Shown: positions 46,203-56,074 of the stretch, piece after piece | Layout: the number at the start of each line of letters is the position of its first letter | Position numbering within the stretch: position 1 is the first letter of the stretch | Origin: Fusobacterium sp. FSA-380-WT-3A | GTDB taxonomy: Bacteria > Fusobacteriota > Fusobacteriia > Fusobacteriales > Fusobacteriaceae | Direction: 5' to 3' | Assembly: GCF_012843705.1 (NCBI RefSeq) | Contig: NZ_JABAFQ010000006.1 | Span: 1 to 64,000, forward strand | Length of the DNA stretch: 64,000 bases | The notes under the pieces: generated by a model | The model's input: the letters and a program-made list of their open reading frames with translations, nothing else | Told to the model about the DNA's origin: nothing | Database searches by the model: none | Translations under genes and position numbers: made by a program

Positions 46203-47477
46203 ATGAAACAATTATTAAAAGTAATAGAAGAAAAATTTCATAAAACTTTTAAAATACATGATATTTCAAAAGTTGAAATTGATAGTCGAAATATCAAAAA
46301 AGGAGATTTATTTTTCGCTATTAATAATGGTAAAAATTATATTGAAAATGTCTTAAAAATAGAAGATACCATTGTTATATGTGATGATAATAAATGGAAA
46401 AACAATGAAAGAGTTATTGTAGTAGAGGATACTGTAAAAGCTATGCAATCTATTGCTAAAGATTATCGTAAAAAATTAAATATTAAATTAATTGGAATTA
46501 CTGGTAGTGAAGGAAAAACTACTACAAAAGATATAGTTCATGGTATTTTATCTTCTAAATATAAAGTCAAAAAAACACTAGGAAATTATAATAATCATAT
46601 TGGACTTCCTTTTACAATATTGCAACTAAATGAAAATGACGAGTTTGGGGTAATAGAAATGGGAATGAGTCATAAAGGTGAAATTTCTGCTCTATGTGAT
46701 ATTTCTGATATTGATTATGGTATTATTACTAATATTGGTGATTCTCATCTTGAATTTATGGTTAATAGAGATAATGTATTTTTAGAAAAAAGTCAAATCA
46801 AAAACTATATTTCAGAAAAAAATCTTTTTGTTTTTGGAGATGATATCTATTTAAAAAATCTTTCTGGAAATAAAATTGGATTTAATAAAGATAATAACTT
46901 TATTATAACTGCTTACTCTGAAACATTAGATGGAGTTAATTTTTTTGTAAATGGTAATCAATACACTTTTAAACTTAATGGAAAACATAATTGTATAAAT
47001 GCTTCTATTGGAATAGCTCTTGGACTTTCTTTAGGTTTAACTATTTCTGAAATTCAAAAAGGTCTTGATTTAGTTCAAGTAACTCCTATGAGATTTCAAA
47101 AAATAGAAAAAGAAGGAATTTTATATATTAATGATGCTTATAATGCTAGTCCTGTATCAATGAAAGCTTCTTTAGAAACCTTTGATAAAATTAATTTTTC
47201 TAAAAAAAAATTAGCAATTCTTGCTGATATGGGAGAAATGGGAGAAAATGCGATTTCTTATCATGAAGATGTTTTAAGATTTGCTAATAAAAGTAATATT
47301 GAAACTATCATTATTCTAGGTCCTTTAATGAAAGAAGCATATAAAAATATAAGCTCAAGTAAATTTATTTTAGTTGAAAATAAAGAAGAAATAAAAAAAT
47401 TAATTAAAAATAATTTTTCAGATAGAATTATTTTATTAAAAGGTTCTAATTTTAACCGTTTATGGGAAATTATCTAG
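46203..47477 (+). CDS. murF: UDP-N-acetylmuramoyl-tripeptide--D-Ala-D-Ala ligase
   Basis: A 424-residue Mur ligase that adds D-Ala-D-Ala to the peptidoglycan precursor. It has an N-terminal domain (DSRNIKKGDLFFAI), P-loop GITGSEGKTTTKD near residue 100, EMGMSHKGEIS and DAYNASPVSM. The GSEGKT P-loop differs from the usual GTNGKT/GSxGKT form only mildly. The ribosome-binding site AGGAG is about 17 bases from the ATG, an unusually long spacing; an in-frame ATT lies closer but I keep the ATG. It is the first mur gene of the cluster. Confidence 0.93.
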   Translation: MKQLLKVIEEKFHKTFKIHDISKVEIDSRNIKKGDLFFAINNGKNYIENVLKIEDTIVICDDNKWKNNERVIVVEDTVKAMQSIAKDYRKKLNIKLIGITGSEGKTTTKDIVHGILSSKYKVKKTLGNYNNHIGLPFTILQLNENDEFGVIEMGMSHKGEISALCDISDIDYGIITNIGDSHLEFMVNRDNVFLEKSQIKNYISEKNLFVFGDDIYLKNLSGNKIGFNKDNNFIITAYSETLDGVNFFVNGNQYTFKLNGKHNCINASIGIALGLSLGLTISEIQKGLDLVQVTPMRFQKIEKEGILYINDAYNASPVSMKASLETFDKINFSKKKLAILADMGEMGENAISYHEDVLRFANKSNIETIIILGPLMKEAYKNISSSKFILVENKEEIKKLIKNNFSDRIILLKGSNFNRLWEII

Positions 47478-47491
47478 GTTGAGGAGAAAAA

Positions 47492-48580
47492 ATGTTATAT
47501 ATCTTAAGTGAATTAAATAATAATTTAAATTTTTTGAAATCCATATATTTAAGAATTTCAATAGGTTTCGTCCTTTCATTTTTAATTGTTCTTATTTTAG
47601 GAAAACCATTTATAAAATATTTAAAAAAAATTAAATTTGGAGAAGAAATAAGAGAATCTGGACCAGCTTCTCACTACTCAAAAAAAGGTACTCCTACTAT
47701 GGGAGGAGTTCTTATGATTTTTGGGGCTTTAATTTCTTCTTTAGTTATTTGTGATTTAAAAAATAAATTTGTTGTTTTGCTTATAATTACAACTCTTCTT
47801 TTTAGTGCCATTGGATTTATTGATGACTACAAAAAATTTACAGTAAATAAAGATGGACTTGCTGGAAGAAAAAAATTAATGCTTCAAACTATTATTGCTA
47901 TTATCGTTTGGATATTTATAAAAGAATTCGGAATTACAGGTAATAAAATTATTGATTTTTCAATTATAAATCCTCTTTGGTCAGGTTCTCATATATATAT
48001 AGGTAGCTTTTTTATGTTAGTGTTTACAATTCTTGTTATCAATGGTACATCAAATGCTGTTAATATTACTGATGGACTTGATGGACTTGCTACTATGCCT
48101 GTTATAATCAGTTGTAGTATCTTAACAACTATTGCTTATTTTAGTAGTCACTTTGAATTAAGTTCTCACTTAAGATTATTTTATATTGTTGGAGCTGGAG
48201 AAATTGCTGTATTTCTATCAACTATAATAGGGGCTGGTTTTGCTTTTCTATGGTATAACTGTTATCCTGCACAAATTTTTATGGGAGATACTGGTTCTCT
48301 TACTCTTGGAGGAATAATTGGAGTTATAGGAATTATTTTAAAACAAGAACTTCTTCTCCCTATAATCGGTGGAGTTTTTGTTATGGAAGCTGTTTCTGTT
48401 ATGTTACAAGTTGGTTCTTACAAGTTAAGAAAAAAAAGAATATTCAGAATGGCTCCTATTCACCATCATTTTGAATTAATGGGAATTCCAGAATCAAAAG
48501 TGACTTTTAGATTATGGATTATGGCATTAATTTGTGGAGGAGTAGCATTAAGTATTGTAAGACTTAGAGGTATATTATAA
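47492..48580 (+). CDS. mraY: Phospho-N-acetylmuramoyl-pentapeptide transferase
   Basis: A 362-residue polytopic enzyme that makes lipid I from UDP-MurNAc-pentapeptide and undecaprenyl phosphate. Ten membrane spans are expected. Conserved loops are GTPTMGGVLM, FIDDYKKF (the DDxxK site), NITDGLDGLAT, and MGDTGSLTLGG, plus the HHHFE motif near the C terminus. It lies 14 bases after murF. Confidence 0.98.
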   Translation: MLYILSELNNNLNFLKSIYLRISIGFVLSFLIVLILGKPFIKYLKKIKFGEEIRESGPASHYSKKGTPTMGGVLMIFGALISSLVICDLKNKFVVLLIITTLLFSAIGFIDDYKKFTVNKDGLAGRKKLMLQTIIAIIVWIFIKEFGITGNKIIDFSIINPLWSGSHIYIGSFFMLVFTILVINGTSNAVNITDGLDGLATMPVIISCSILTTIAYFSSHFELSSHLRLFYIVGAGEIAVFLSTIIGAGFAFLWYNCYPAQIFMGDTGSLTLGGIIGVIGIILKQELLLPIIGGVFVMEAVSVMLQVGSYKLRKKRIFRMAPIHHHFELMGIPESKVTFRLWIMALICGGVALSIVRLRGIL

Positions 48581-48608
48581 TTTATAATTAATTTTGGAGG
48601 TAATAATC

Positions 48609-49937
48609 ATGGAAAGAGCTATTATTTTTGGAAATGGTGTTAGTGGTAAAGGTGCAAAAAAATTACTTGAATCAGAAGGAGTTGAAGTTATTTTAGTAGA
48701 TGATAATAGTGGTATTAAATCATCTGATGCAATTAAAATCTTAAATGAAATAAACCTTTTTATTAAAAGTCCTGGTATTCCTTTTGATAATGAATTGGTA
48801 AAAAAAGCTTTAGATTTAGGAATTGAGGTTATTGATGAAATTGAATTAGGTTATAGATATATTATTGAAAAAAAATTGCCTACTAAAATAATTGCTGTTA
48901 CAGGAAGTAATGGAAAAACTACAACTACTTCTAAAACTACTGAACTATTACAAAAAGCTGGTTTTAAAGCTATGCATGCTGGTAATATAGGAAATTCTTT
49001 TGCTGAATTAATTTTAAAAAATCCTGACCTTGATTATGTAGTTTTAGAGTTAAGTTCTTTCCAATTAGAGGGAATCAAAGATTTTAAACCTTATATCTCT
49101 CTAATTGTAAATCTTTCTCCAGACCATCTTGACAGATATGCTGTAGTTGAAGATTATTATGAGGCTAAATTTAATATTTGTAAAAATCAAAAAGATAATG
49201 ATATCTTTATTTATAATGTAAATGATGATGAAACTATGAAAAGAATTACATCAAAAGTTTTCTGTGATACAAGAACTATAACTGTTGGAAAAAATAAAGG
49301 GATTTCTAATTGTTTTGATGAAAATGGTTGGGTTCTTTATAATGGAGAAAAAGTTTTAGAAGTTGATAAGCTTTCATTAAAAGGAAAACATAATTTAGAA
49401 AACTCTCTTTTCATAATTACAGTAGGTAAAATTTTAAATATTTCTAATGAAACAATACAAAACTGTTTATATAATACAAAATCTCTAGAGCACAGAATGG
49501 AATTATTCTATAAATGGGGACATACAGTATTTATAAATGATTCTAAAGGAACTAACTTAGATTCTACAAATTTTGCAATTGCTGCTTATAAAGGTTCTAC
49601 CCTTATCTGTGGTGGTAAAGATAAAGGTTTACCTTTAGATAGTATGGTTAAAAATATAAAACTTAATATTAAAAAAGTTTATTTAATAGGAAAAATGGCT
49701 GATAGAATTGAAAAATCTCTTTTAGAGGTTAACTATCCAAAAGAAAATATCTTCAATCTTGGAACATTAGAAAATGTACTAAAACATATTAAAGAAACTA
49801 TAACTTTAGAAGACAAAGAAGTAGTTTTACTTTCTCCATCAACTTCTAGTTATGACCAATTCAAATCTTTTGAACACAGAGGAAAAGTCTTTAAAGAATT
49901 AGTTAAAGAAATTTTTATTGGAGGAGAAATATTGTGA
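48609..49937 (+). CDS. murD: UDP-N-acetylmuramoyl-L-alanine--D-glutamate ligase
   Basis: A 442-residue Mur ligase adding D-Glu. Walker motif VTGSNGKTTTT lies near residue 100. Further marks are LELSSFQLEG, NLSPDHLDR, FINDSKGTN and LLSPSTSSYDQF. I start at the ATG at 48609, eight bases after GGAGG, not at the in-frame TTG that overlaps the binding site. The last four bases overlap murG (GTGA). Confidence 0.96.
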   Translation: MERAIIFGNGVSGKGAKKLLESEGVEVILVDDNSGIKSSDAIKILNEINLFIKSPGIPFDNELVKKALDLGIEVIDEIELGYRYIIEKKLPTKIIAVTGSNGKTTTTSKTTELLQKAGFKAMHAGNIGNSFAELILKNPDLDYVVLELSSFQLEGIKDFKPYISLIVNLSPDHLDRYAVVEDYYEAKFNICKNQKDNDIFIYNVNDDETMKRITSKVFCDTRTITVGKNKGISNCFDENGWVLYNGEKVLEVDKLSLKGKHNLENSLFIITVGKILNISNETIQNCLYNTKSLEHRMELFYKWGHTVFINDSKGTNLDSTNFAIAAYKGSTLICGGKDKGLPLDSMVKNIKLNIKKVYLIGKMADRIEKSLLEVNYPKENIFNLGTLENVLKHIKETITLEDKEVVLLSPSTSSYDQFKSFEHRGKVFKELVKEIFIGGEIL

Positions 49938-51001
49938 AAATAGTTATTACAACAGGAGGAACAGGTGGACATATTTATCCTGCTTTATCTGTAGCTAAAG
50001 AATTTCAAAAAAGAGGGCATGAAGTTACCTTTGTTGGAAGCTCCTCAAGAATGGAAAAAGATTTAGTCCCAAAATCTGGAATTAATTTTATAGGTTTAAA
50101 TATTAAACCTGGAAAGTCTATTAAAAATATTATTTCTATTTTCTTTTTAATTTTACATTGTATTAAATATATAAAAAGAGAAAATCCTGATGTTATTATA
50201 GGATTTGGAAATTATATCTCTTTTCCTATGGTTTGTGCTGCTTTTATTAAAAGAAAAAAAATATATCTTCAAGAACAAAACGCTAATATAGGAATGACTA
50301 ATAAATTTTTCTATAGATTTGCTGAAAAAGTGTTTCTAGCTTTTAATCACACTTTTGAAGAATTACCTATGAAGTTTCAGTATAAATTTAAAGTAACTGG
50401 AAATCCTTTAAGAGAAGAAATTTATAAAATAGATAAAAAAGAAGAAAGAGAAAAACTAAAAGTTTCTTCTGAAGAAAAAATTCTAGTTATAACAGGTGGA
50501 AGTTTAGGAGCTAAAAGTATCAATGAAGCTATAGCAAAATATTGGGATGAATTAGAAAATAAAAAAGGGCTTAGAATTTATTGGGCTACTGGTACTAAAA
50601 ATTATGAAGATATCTTAAAAAATTTAGAAATAAAAAATGTTAATCATGTAGTAAAACCATATTTTGATAATCTTATTAATGTTATGGGAGCTGCCGATTT
50701 AATTATTTGTAGAGCTGGAGCCTTAACTATATCTGAAATTATTCAACTTGAAAAACCAGCTATATTAATTCCATACAATTCTGTAAAAGTAGGTCAGTAT
50801 GAAAATGCTATGATATTAAAAGAAGCTGGTGGAGCTCTTATTTATAATGATAAAGAAGTGGATGAAGCAATTGAAACAGCTCTAGAAATTTTAGAAAATG
50901 AAAATATTTTACATAAAATGGGAAACAATATTAAAAACTTAAAAATAAATAATGCTACAAAAGCAATTGTAGATACAATTGAAATTTGGAGGAACAATTA
51001 A
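49934..51001 (+). CDS. murG: UDP-GlcNAc:lipid I N-acetylglucosaminyltransferase
   Basis: A 355-residue GT28 enzyme that makes lipid II at the inner face of the membrane. N-terminal GTGGHIYPALSVAKE, then ADLIICRAGALTISEI and the late LIPYNS...GQYENA sites are diagnostic. It starts with GTG in a four-base overlap with murD and ends in a TAATG overlap with murC. ftsW, which commonly sits before murG, is missing. Confidence 0.96.
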   Translation: MKIVITTGGTGGHIYPALSVAKEFQKRGHEVTFVGSSSRMEKDLVPKSGINFIGLNIKPGKSIKNIISIFFLILHCIKYIKRENPDVIIGFGNYISFPMVCAAFIKRKKIYLQEQNANIGMTNKFFYRFAEKVFLAFNHTFEELPMKFQYKFKVTGNPLREEIYKIDKKEEREKLKVSSEEKILVITGGSLGAKSINEAIAKYWDELENKKGLRIYWATGTKNYEDILKNLEIKNVNHVVKPYFDNLINVMGAADLIICRAGALTISEIIQLEKPAILIPYNSVKVGQYENAMILKEAGGALIYNDKEVDEAIETALEILENENILHKMGNNIKNLKINNATKAIVDTIEIWRNN

Positions 51002-52329
51002 TGAAAAATATCTTTTTTGTTGGCATCAATGGTATAGGTATGAGTGGTTTAGCTCAGATAATGAAAACATTAAATTACAATGTTTCTGGTTCAGACCTTT
51101 CTAATAGTTATTTATCTGAAAAAATGAAAAATCAAGGTATCAATATTTATTCTAAACATGACAGTAAAAATATTGACAATATTGATACACTTATAGTTTC
51201 TACAGCTATTGGAGAAAATAATCCCGAATATAAGAGAGCTAAAGAAAATAATTTAACTATTATTAAAAGAGGAGAACTTTTAGCTAATCTTTTAAACGAA
51301 AAAATAGGAATTGCTGTGGCTGGTACTCATGGTAAAACTACAACTAGTTCTATGCTTTCTTCTGTTTTATTAGAAAAGGACCCAACTATAGTTGTTGGAG
51401 GAATTATTCCTGAAATCAGTTCTAATGCTAGATGTGGTAAAAGTGATTTATTTGTAGCTGAAGCTGATGAAAGTGATAACTCTTTCTTATTTATGAAACC
51501 TAAATATTCTATCATCACAAATATTGAAGCTGATCATTTAGAAAAACATGGATGTTTAAATAATATTATTCATTCATTTAATACTTTTGTTTCTCAAACT
51601 TCTGAAGAAATTATTATTTGTGAAGATTGTCCAAATTGTAATGATATAATTAAAAATCATTCAGTAAAAACTTATAGTTTAATTAATAAAAAAGCCTTTC
51701 TTTTCGCTGACAATATAAGAGTTTATGGGAAAAAAACTTTTTTCGATGTATATATAAATGAAGAATATCTAGGTGAATTTATATTAAGTATCCCTGGAAA
51801 ACATAATGTTTATAATTCTTTACCTGTTATATATTTAGGCCTAAAATTTGGAGTTTCTAAAGAAAATATTAAAAAATCTATATCTAACTTTACAGGTGCT
51901 AAAAGAAGATATGATATCTTATTAGATAAAGAAAATGTCAAAGTAATAGATGATTATGGACATCATCCTACTGAAATAAGAGCTACTCTTGAAGGAGCTA
52001 AAAGTATTGAAAATAAAGAAATTACTGTTATTTTCCAACCTCATAGATTTAGTAGAATTAAATTTTTATTAGACCAATTTGAAGGTGCTTTTGATAAAGC
52101 TGATGAACTTATACTTTTACCTGTTTACAGTGCTGGAGAAAAAGATGAGTTTGGAGTTACTATTGAAAATCTTTTTGAAAAAATAAAACATCCTAATTCA
52201 AGGATTGTATTTTCTGAAAGTGAATTAGAAAAAGATATACTATCTAAGAATATCCCTAGAACATATATATTTATGGGAGCTGGTAATATCTCTACTTTTG
52301 CTCATTCTATTGCTGAAAAATTAAAATAA
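51001..52329 (+). CDS. murC: UDP-N-acetylmuramate--L-alanine ligase
   Basis: A 442-residue Mur ligase, the first amino-acid addition step. It begins FVGINGIGMSGLAQIM, has P-loop AGTHGKTTTSSML, EADESDNSFL, and DDYGHHPTEI. The ATG at 51001 follows GGAGG and overlaps the murG stop by one base. A few in-frame codons upstream belong to murG. Confidence 0.97.
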   Translation: MKNIFFVGINGIGMSGLAQIMKTLNYNVSGSDLSNSYLSEKMKNQGINIYSKHDSKNIDNIDTLIVSTAIGENNPEYKRAKENNLTIIKRGELLANLLNEKIGIAVAGTHGKTTTSSMLSSVLLEKDPTIVVGGIIPEISSNARCGKSDLFVAEADESDNSFLFMKPKYSIITNIEADHLEKHGCLNNIIHSFNTFVSQTSEEIIICEDCPNCNDIIKNHSVKTYSLINKKAFLFADNIRVYGKKTFFDVYINEEYLGEFILSIPGKHNVYNSLPVIYLGLKFGVSKENIKKSISNFTGAKRRYDILLDKENVKVIDDYGHHPTEIRATLEGAKSIENKEITVIFQPHRFSRIKFLLDQFEGAFDKADELILLPVYSAGEKDEFGVTIENLFEKIKHPNSRIVFSESELEKDILSKNIPRTYIFMGAGNISTFAHSIAEKLK

Positions 52330-52345
52330 TTATTGAGGTCTCAAT

Positions 52346-53185
52346 ATGATTATAACTAAAAACTATAATATGAAGAATCATTCTAGCATAAAAATTGGTG
52401 GTGTAGCTAGACAATTTATTGAAATAGAAAATAAAGAAGAATTATATCCACTATTGAAAAATTTAAAAAATTATTTTATAATAGGAAATGGGACTAACCT
52501 TCTTTTATCTGATGATTTTTTAGATTTGAATTTTATTTCATTAAAAAAATTACGTAAAATATCTATTATTGATGAAAATAGAATAAATGTAGAAGCAGGT
52601 TTAGATTTTCCTCTTTTTCTTAATTATTTAGAGAAAAATAATCTTTCTGGATTGGAAGAATTAATAGGAATCCCTGGTACTGTAGGTGGGCTTATTTTTA
52701 TGAATGGCGGTGCCCATGGAAGAGAAATTTTTGATTGTATAGAAAGTATTGAAATTTTAGATGAAAAAGGGAATATTTCAATAATAGAAAAAAAAGATTT
52801 AAAAATAGGTTATCGTTATACTGAAATAAAAGAACATAATTGGATTGTTCTAAGTGCAAATTTTATATTTCAAAAAAATTTTAATAAAGAATTGACTGAA
52901 GAGATAAAAAATAAAAGAAAAAATTCTCAACCACTTGAATTCCCTAATTTAGGTAGTACCTTTAAGAATCCATCTGGTTTTTTTGCAGCAAAACTTATTT
53001 CAGAATCTGGTTTACAAGGTCATAAGATAGGGGGAGCTCAAATTTCTACAAAGCATTCTAATTTTATTGTTAATGTTGATGGAGCTACATTTTCAGATGT
53101 TACTTCATTAATAAAATTAGTAGAAAAAACTATCAAAGAAAAATATAATATTAACTTAGAAAAAGAAATAATAGTTTTAAAATAA
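52346..53185 (+). CDS. murB: UDP-N-acetylenolpyruvoylglucosamine reductase
   Basis: A 279-residue FAD enzyme that completes UDP-MurNAc synthesis. FAD-binding region with IGNGTNLLLSD, GIPGTVGG, GYRYTEIKE, and the catalytic GSTFKNPSGFFAAKLI...GAQISTKHSNFIVN. The short form lacking the extra loop indicates type II MurB. It lies 16 bases after murC. Confidence 0.95.
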   Translation: MIITKNYNMKNHSSIKIGGVARQFIEIENKEELYPLLKNLKNYFIIGNGTNLLLSDDFLDLNFISLKKLRKISIIDENRINVEAGLDFPLFLNYLEKNNLSGLEELIGIPGTVGGLIFMNGGAHGREIFDCIESIEILDEKGNISIIEKKDLKIGYRYTEIKEHNWIVLSANFIFQKNFNKELTEEIKNKRKNSQPLEFPNLGSTFKNPSGFFAAKLISESGLQGHKIGGAQISTKHSNFIVNVDGATFSDVTSLIKLVEKTIKEKYNINLEKEIIVLK

Positions 53186-53200
53186 AGGGGGAATACAATT

Positions 53201-54070
53201 TTGAGAATAGCTGTATTTATGGGAGGAATTTCCTCTGAAAGAGAAATATCTTTAAAAACAGGAAAAGCTATATTAGAAAGTCTTCAAAGACAAGGCTATG
53301 ATGCTTATGGTATTGAACTTAATCATGAAAATTTACTATCTGCTTTCCTTGAAAATGAATATGACTTAGCTTATTTAGCGCTACACGGTGTCTATGGAGA
53401 AGATGGAAGAATACAAGGACTTCTTGATATCTTAGGTAAAAAATATACTGGTTCTGGTATGATTGCTAGTGCTGTATCTATGGATAAAAATTTAACTAAA
53501 CATGTAGCTGAAAATATAGGAATTCCAGTTCCAAAAAGTTATTCAAAGGAAGAAATTGAATCTATAGAAAAATATCCTATTGTTGTTAAACCTAGTACTG
53601 AAGGTTCTACTATAGGACTTTATATTTGTAATAATCTTGAAGAACTAAAAAAAGCTATTGAGTTTTCTGGTGATAAAGATATTACAATAGAAGACTTTAT
53701 AAAAGGTGAGGAACTTACTGTTGGAGTTATTGAAGGAGAATCTCTAGGAGTTATAAGAATAAAACCAAAAAATGGTCTTTACGATTTTACTTCTAAATAT
53801 ACTAAAGGAATGACTGAATATGAATTTCCTGCTAAAATAGATGAAGATTCTTATAATAAAGCTATGGAATATGCATCAAAAATTCATAAAGCTCTTAATA
53901 TGCGTGGAATTTCTAGAAGTGATTTTATTTTGAGAGAAAATGAAATTTTCTTCCTTGAAGTCAATAGTTGTCCTGGAATGACTGAAACTAGTCTTGTTCC
54001 TAAAGTAGCTACTTTAAAAGGATATTCTTTTGATGATTTAACAAGAAAAATGGTTGAAAATTTTAAATAA
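53201..54070 (+). CDS. ddl: D-alanine--D-alanine ligase
   Basis: A 289-residue ATP-grasp ligase providing D-Ala-D-Ala for MurF. Marks are MGGISSEREISLKTG, ALHGVYGEDGRIQG, KPSTEGSTIG and EVNSCPGMTETSLVP. It begins with TTG after a GGGGG ribosome-binding site. No ATG exists in a suitable position. The tail is short, and the gene sits directly before ftsQ. Confidence 0.96.
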   Translation: MRIAVFMGGISSEREISLKTGKAILESLQRQGYDAYGIELNHENLLSAFLENEYDLAYLALHGVYGEDGRIQGLLDILGKKYTGSGMIASAVSMDKNLTKHVAENIGIPVPKSYSKEEIESIEKYPIVVKPSTEGSTIGLYICNNLEELKKAIEFSGDKDITIEDFIKGEELTVGVIEGESLGVIRIKPKNGLYDFTSKYTKGMTEYEFPAKIDEDSYNKAMEYASKIHKALNMRGISRSDFILRENEIFFLEVNSCPGMTETSLVPKVATLKGYSFDDLTRKMVENFK

Positions 54071-54090
54071 ATATACTATAGGTGATTTTT

Positions 54091-54780
54091 TTGGGATTAC
54101 TTATTCGTTTAAGCATATTTGTTCTATTATCAGTTGGAATTATTAAAACACACAATAATTTTTTTAAAAGAGATGACTATAAAATTAATTCTGTAGAAAT
54201 AACTGGTTTATCTGAAGAAAAAAAAGATGAATTTTCATTTTTTAAAGATAATTTTTTAGGAGAATCCCTTTTACATATAGATGCTGATAAAATTAAAAAT
54301 TTCATAAAACAAGATGTCAGAATAGAAGATGTCAAAGTTAATATATCAGATTATAATAAGCTAAATATTGATATAAAAAAAAGAAAACCAAAATATTATT
54401 TACAATATAATAATAGTATTTTTTTGATTGATAAAAATAATATTATATACGGTGAAATACATGAAGAAAAAATTTCTAGCCTTCCTTTTATTTTAGTAAA
54501 AAATAGCTTTGAAATTTTACCATTATTGGGTATAATAAAGAATATCGAAAATATTTTAAAAGGTAGCATTTCTCAAATATATAAAGTAGATGACAATTGT
54601 ATTAATATTGTTTTAACAAATGGTTCTATTTTAAAAACTAATGAAAAAGTACCTTTAGAAAAATATGTAATAGGTGAAACATTATGTTTTGGATTATCTA
54701 AAAATAAAAAAATAGACTATGTTGACCTTAGATTCCAAGATTACATAGTCAAATATTTGGAGGATAAAAATGGGGAATAA
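54091..54780 (+). CDS. ftsQ: Cell division protein FtsQ/DivIB-like
   Basis: A protein of about 229 residues with a short N-terminal membrane span (LLIRLSIFVLLSVGIIK) and a POTRA-like extracytoplasmic domain (YKINSVEITGLSEE at about residues 30-43), then a beta region. It would bridge early and late divisome proteins. Sequence similarity to classical FtsQ is weak; position between ddl and ftsA supports the call. I use the TTG at 54091, five bases after AGGTGA; a GTG at 54082 is possible. Its end overlaps ftsA by 11 bases. Confidence 0.85.
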   Translation: MGLLIRLSIFVLLSVGIIKTHNNFFKRDDYKINSVEITGLSEEKKDEFSFFKDNFLGESLLHIDADKIKNFIKQDVRIEDVKVNISDYNKLNIDIKKRKPKYYLQYNNSIFLIDKNNIIYGEIHEEKISSLPFILVKNSFEILPLLGIIKNIENILKGSISQIYKVDDNCINIVLTNGSILKTNEKVPLEKYVIGETLCFGLSKNKKIDYVDLRFQDYIVKYLEDKNGE

Positions 54781-56056
54781 CAGTATACACAAGTTTGTTC
54801 TTGATATAGGAAATTCAACTATTAAATTATTAGCTGGAGAACTTGATGAAACAGGAAATAAATTAAGAGTTATCAGTTATCAAGAAGTTAAAACTCAAGG
54901 AATGAAAAAAAATATTATTGAAAATCCTATTATTTTAAGTAACTGTATCAAAGATGTTGTTAAACTTGTAGAAGAAGAAACAGGGCTTATTGTTGAAAAA
55001 GTTACTTTAGGGTATGGGGGAACTAATATTTTCTCAAGGACTAAAAATGTTAAAATTGATTTTAATCAAGAAAAAGTCATAACTAATGAGGATATAGAAA
55101 AACTTTATAGTATAGCTTATCATGATTTGTGTAATAACGATGAAGAACTTTTAGAAAGAGAAATTTATAATACAAAAGTCAATAATGGTGGACTTATAAA
55201 AAATCCTATTGGAATGGTTGGAAGATATTTCCAAGGAGATGTTCATTTAATTTTTATAAAAAAAGAAAATCTAAATGATTTATTAGAAGTTATTCACAGA
55301 GCTGATTTAGAAGTAGAATCTACTATATTAAATTCATATGCAGCAGCTAAATCTACTCTTAAAGAGGAAGATAAAAAAAGTGGTGTTGCTCTTATTGATA
55401 TTGGTGGTGGAAGTACAGATATCATCATTTACAAAAATAATAAACTTATATATACTAAATCTCTTCCTATTGGAGGATATCATTACCTTAGCGATTTAGG
55501 ATATATTTATAATGTTTCACTAGAAGAAGCTCAAAGTATTATTTATAAAACAGCAGTTATAAAAGGTAATAAATATATTTTACCTAGTAAGGAACTTGAA
55601 ATAAAATCTGTTTCTGAAGCAATCAATGCTCGTTCTAGTGATTTTATTGGACTTATTAGAAAAACTATAGATGAATCTGGTTTCCAAGGATATCTTGAAA
55701 AAGGTATTTTCTTAACTGGAGGAGTTGCTAAAATGGATGAAATGTACGATTGGATTAATATAAAAATTGGTTACCCTGTAACAAGAGTTAATCCTCTAAG
55801 AATAAATGGTATAATAAATCCTACTCCTGAAATGTCTGTATCAATTGGTATTCTTTTAGAAATTATGGAGAAAGAGTACTTAGAAATAAAGAAAAGAGAA
55901 AAAGAACAAAATGAAAAAAATACTTCTTCTGAAATAGCAAGTAATGTTACTGAAAATTCTACTGAAAAAAATGCTAATGAATCTGCTGAAAAAATTAATC
56001 AAAAAACTAAAAAGAAAGAAAGTTTCTGGAAGAAAATATTTTCTAATTTTATATAA
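54770..56056 (+). CDS. ftsA: Cell division protein FtsA
   Basis: A 428-residue actin-like protein that tethers FtsZ to the membrane. It starts FVLDIGNSTIKLLAGE, followed by the SHS2 domain and ATPase motif VALIDIGGGSTDIIIY near residue 205, FLTGGVAKMD later. An asparagine/glutamate-rich linker ends in a C-terminal amphipathic segment (FWKKIFSNFI) that would bind the membrane. GGAGG precedes the ATG. Confidence 0.96.
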   Translation: MGNNSIHKFVLDIGNSTIKLLAGELDETGNKLRVISYQEVKTQGMKKNIIENPIILSNCIKDVVKLVEEETGLIVEKVTLGYGGTNIFSRTKNVKIDFNQEKVITNEDIEKLYSIAYHDLCNNDEELLEREIYNTKVNNGGLIKNPIGMVGRYFQGDVHLIFIKKENLNDLLEVIHRADLEVESTILNSYAAAKSTLKEEDKKSGVALIDIGGGSTDIIIYKNNKLIYTKSLPIGGYHYLSDLGYIYNVSLEEAQSIIYKTAVIKGNKYILPSKELEIKSVSEAINARSSDFIGLIRKTIDESGFQGYLEKGIFLTGGVAKMDEMYDWINIKIGYPVTRVNPLRINGIINPTPEMSVSIGILLEIMEKEYLEIKKREKEQNEKNTSSEIASNVTENSTEKNANESAEKINQKTKKKESFWKKIFSNFI

Positions 56057-56074
56057 AATATTGGGAGGTTATAA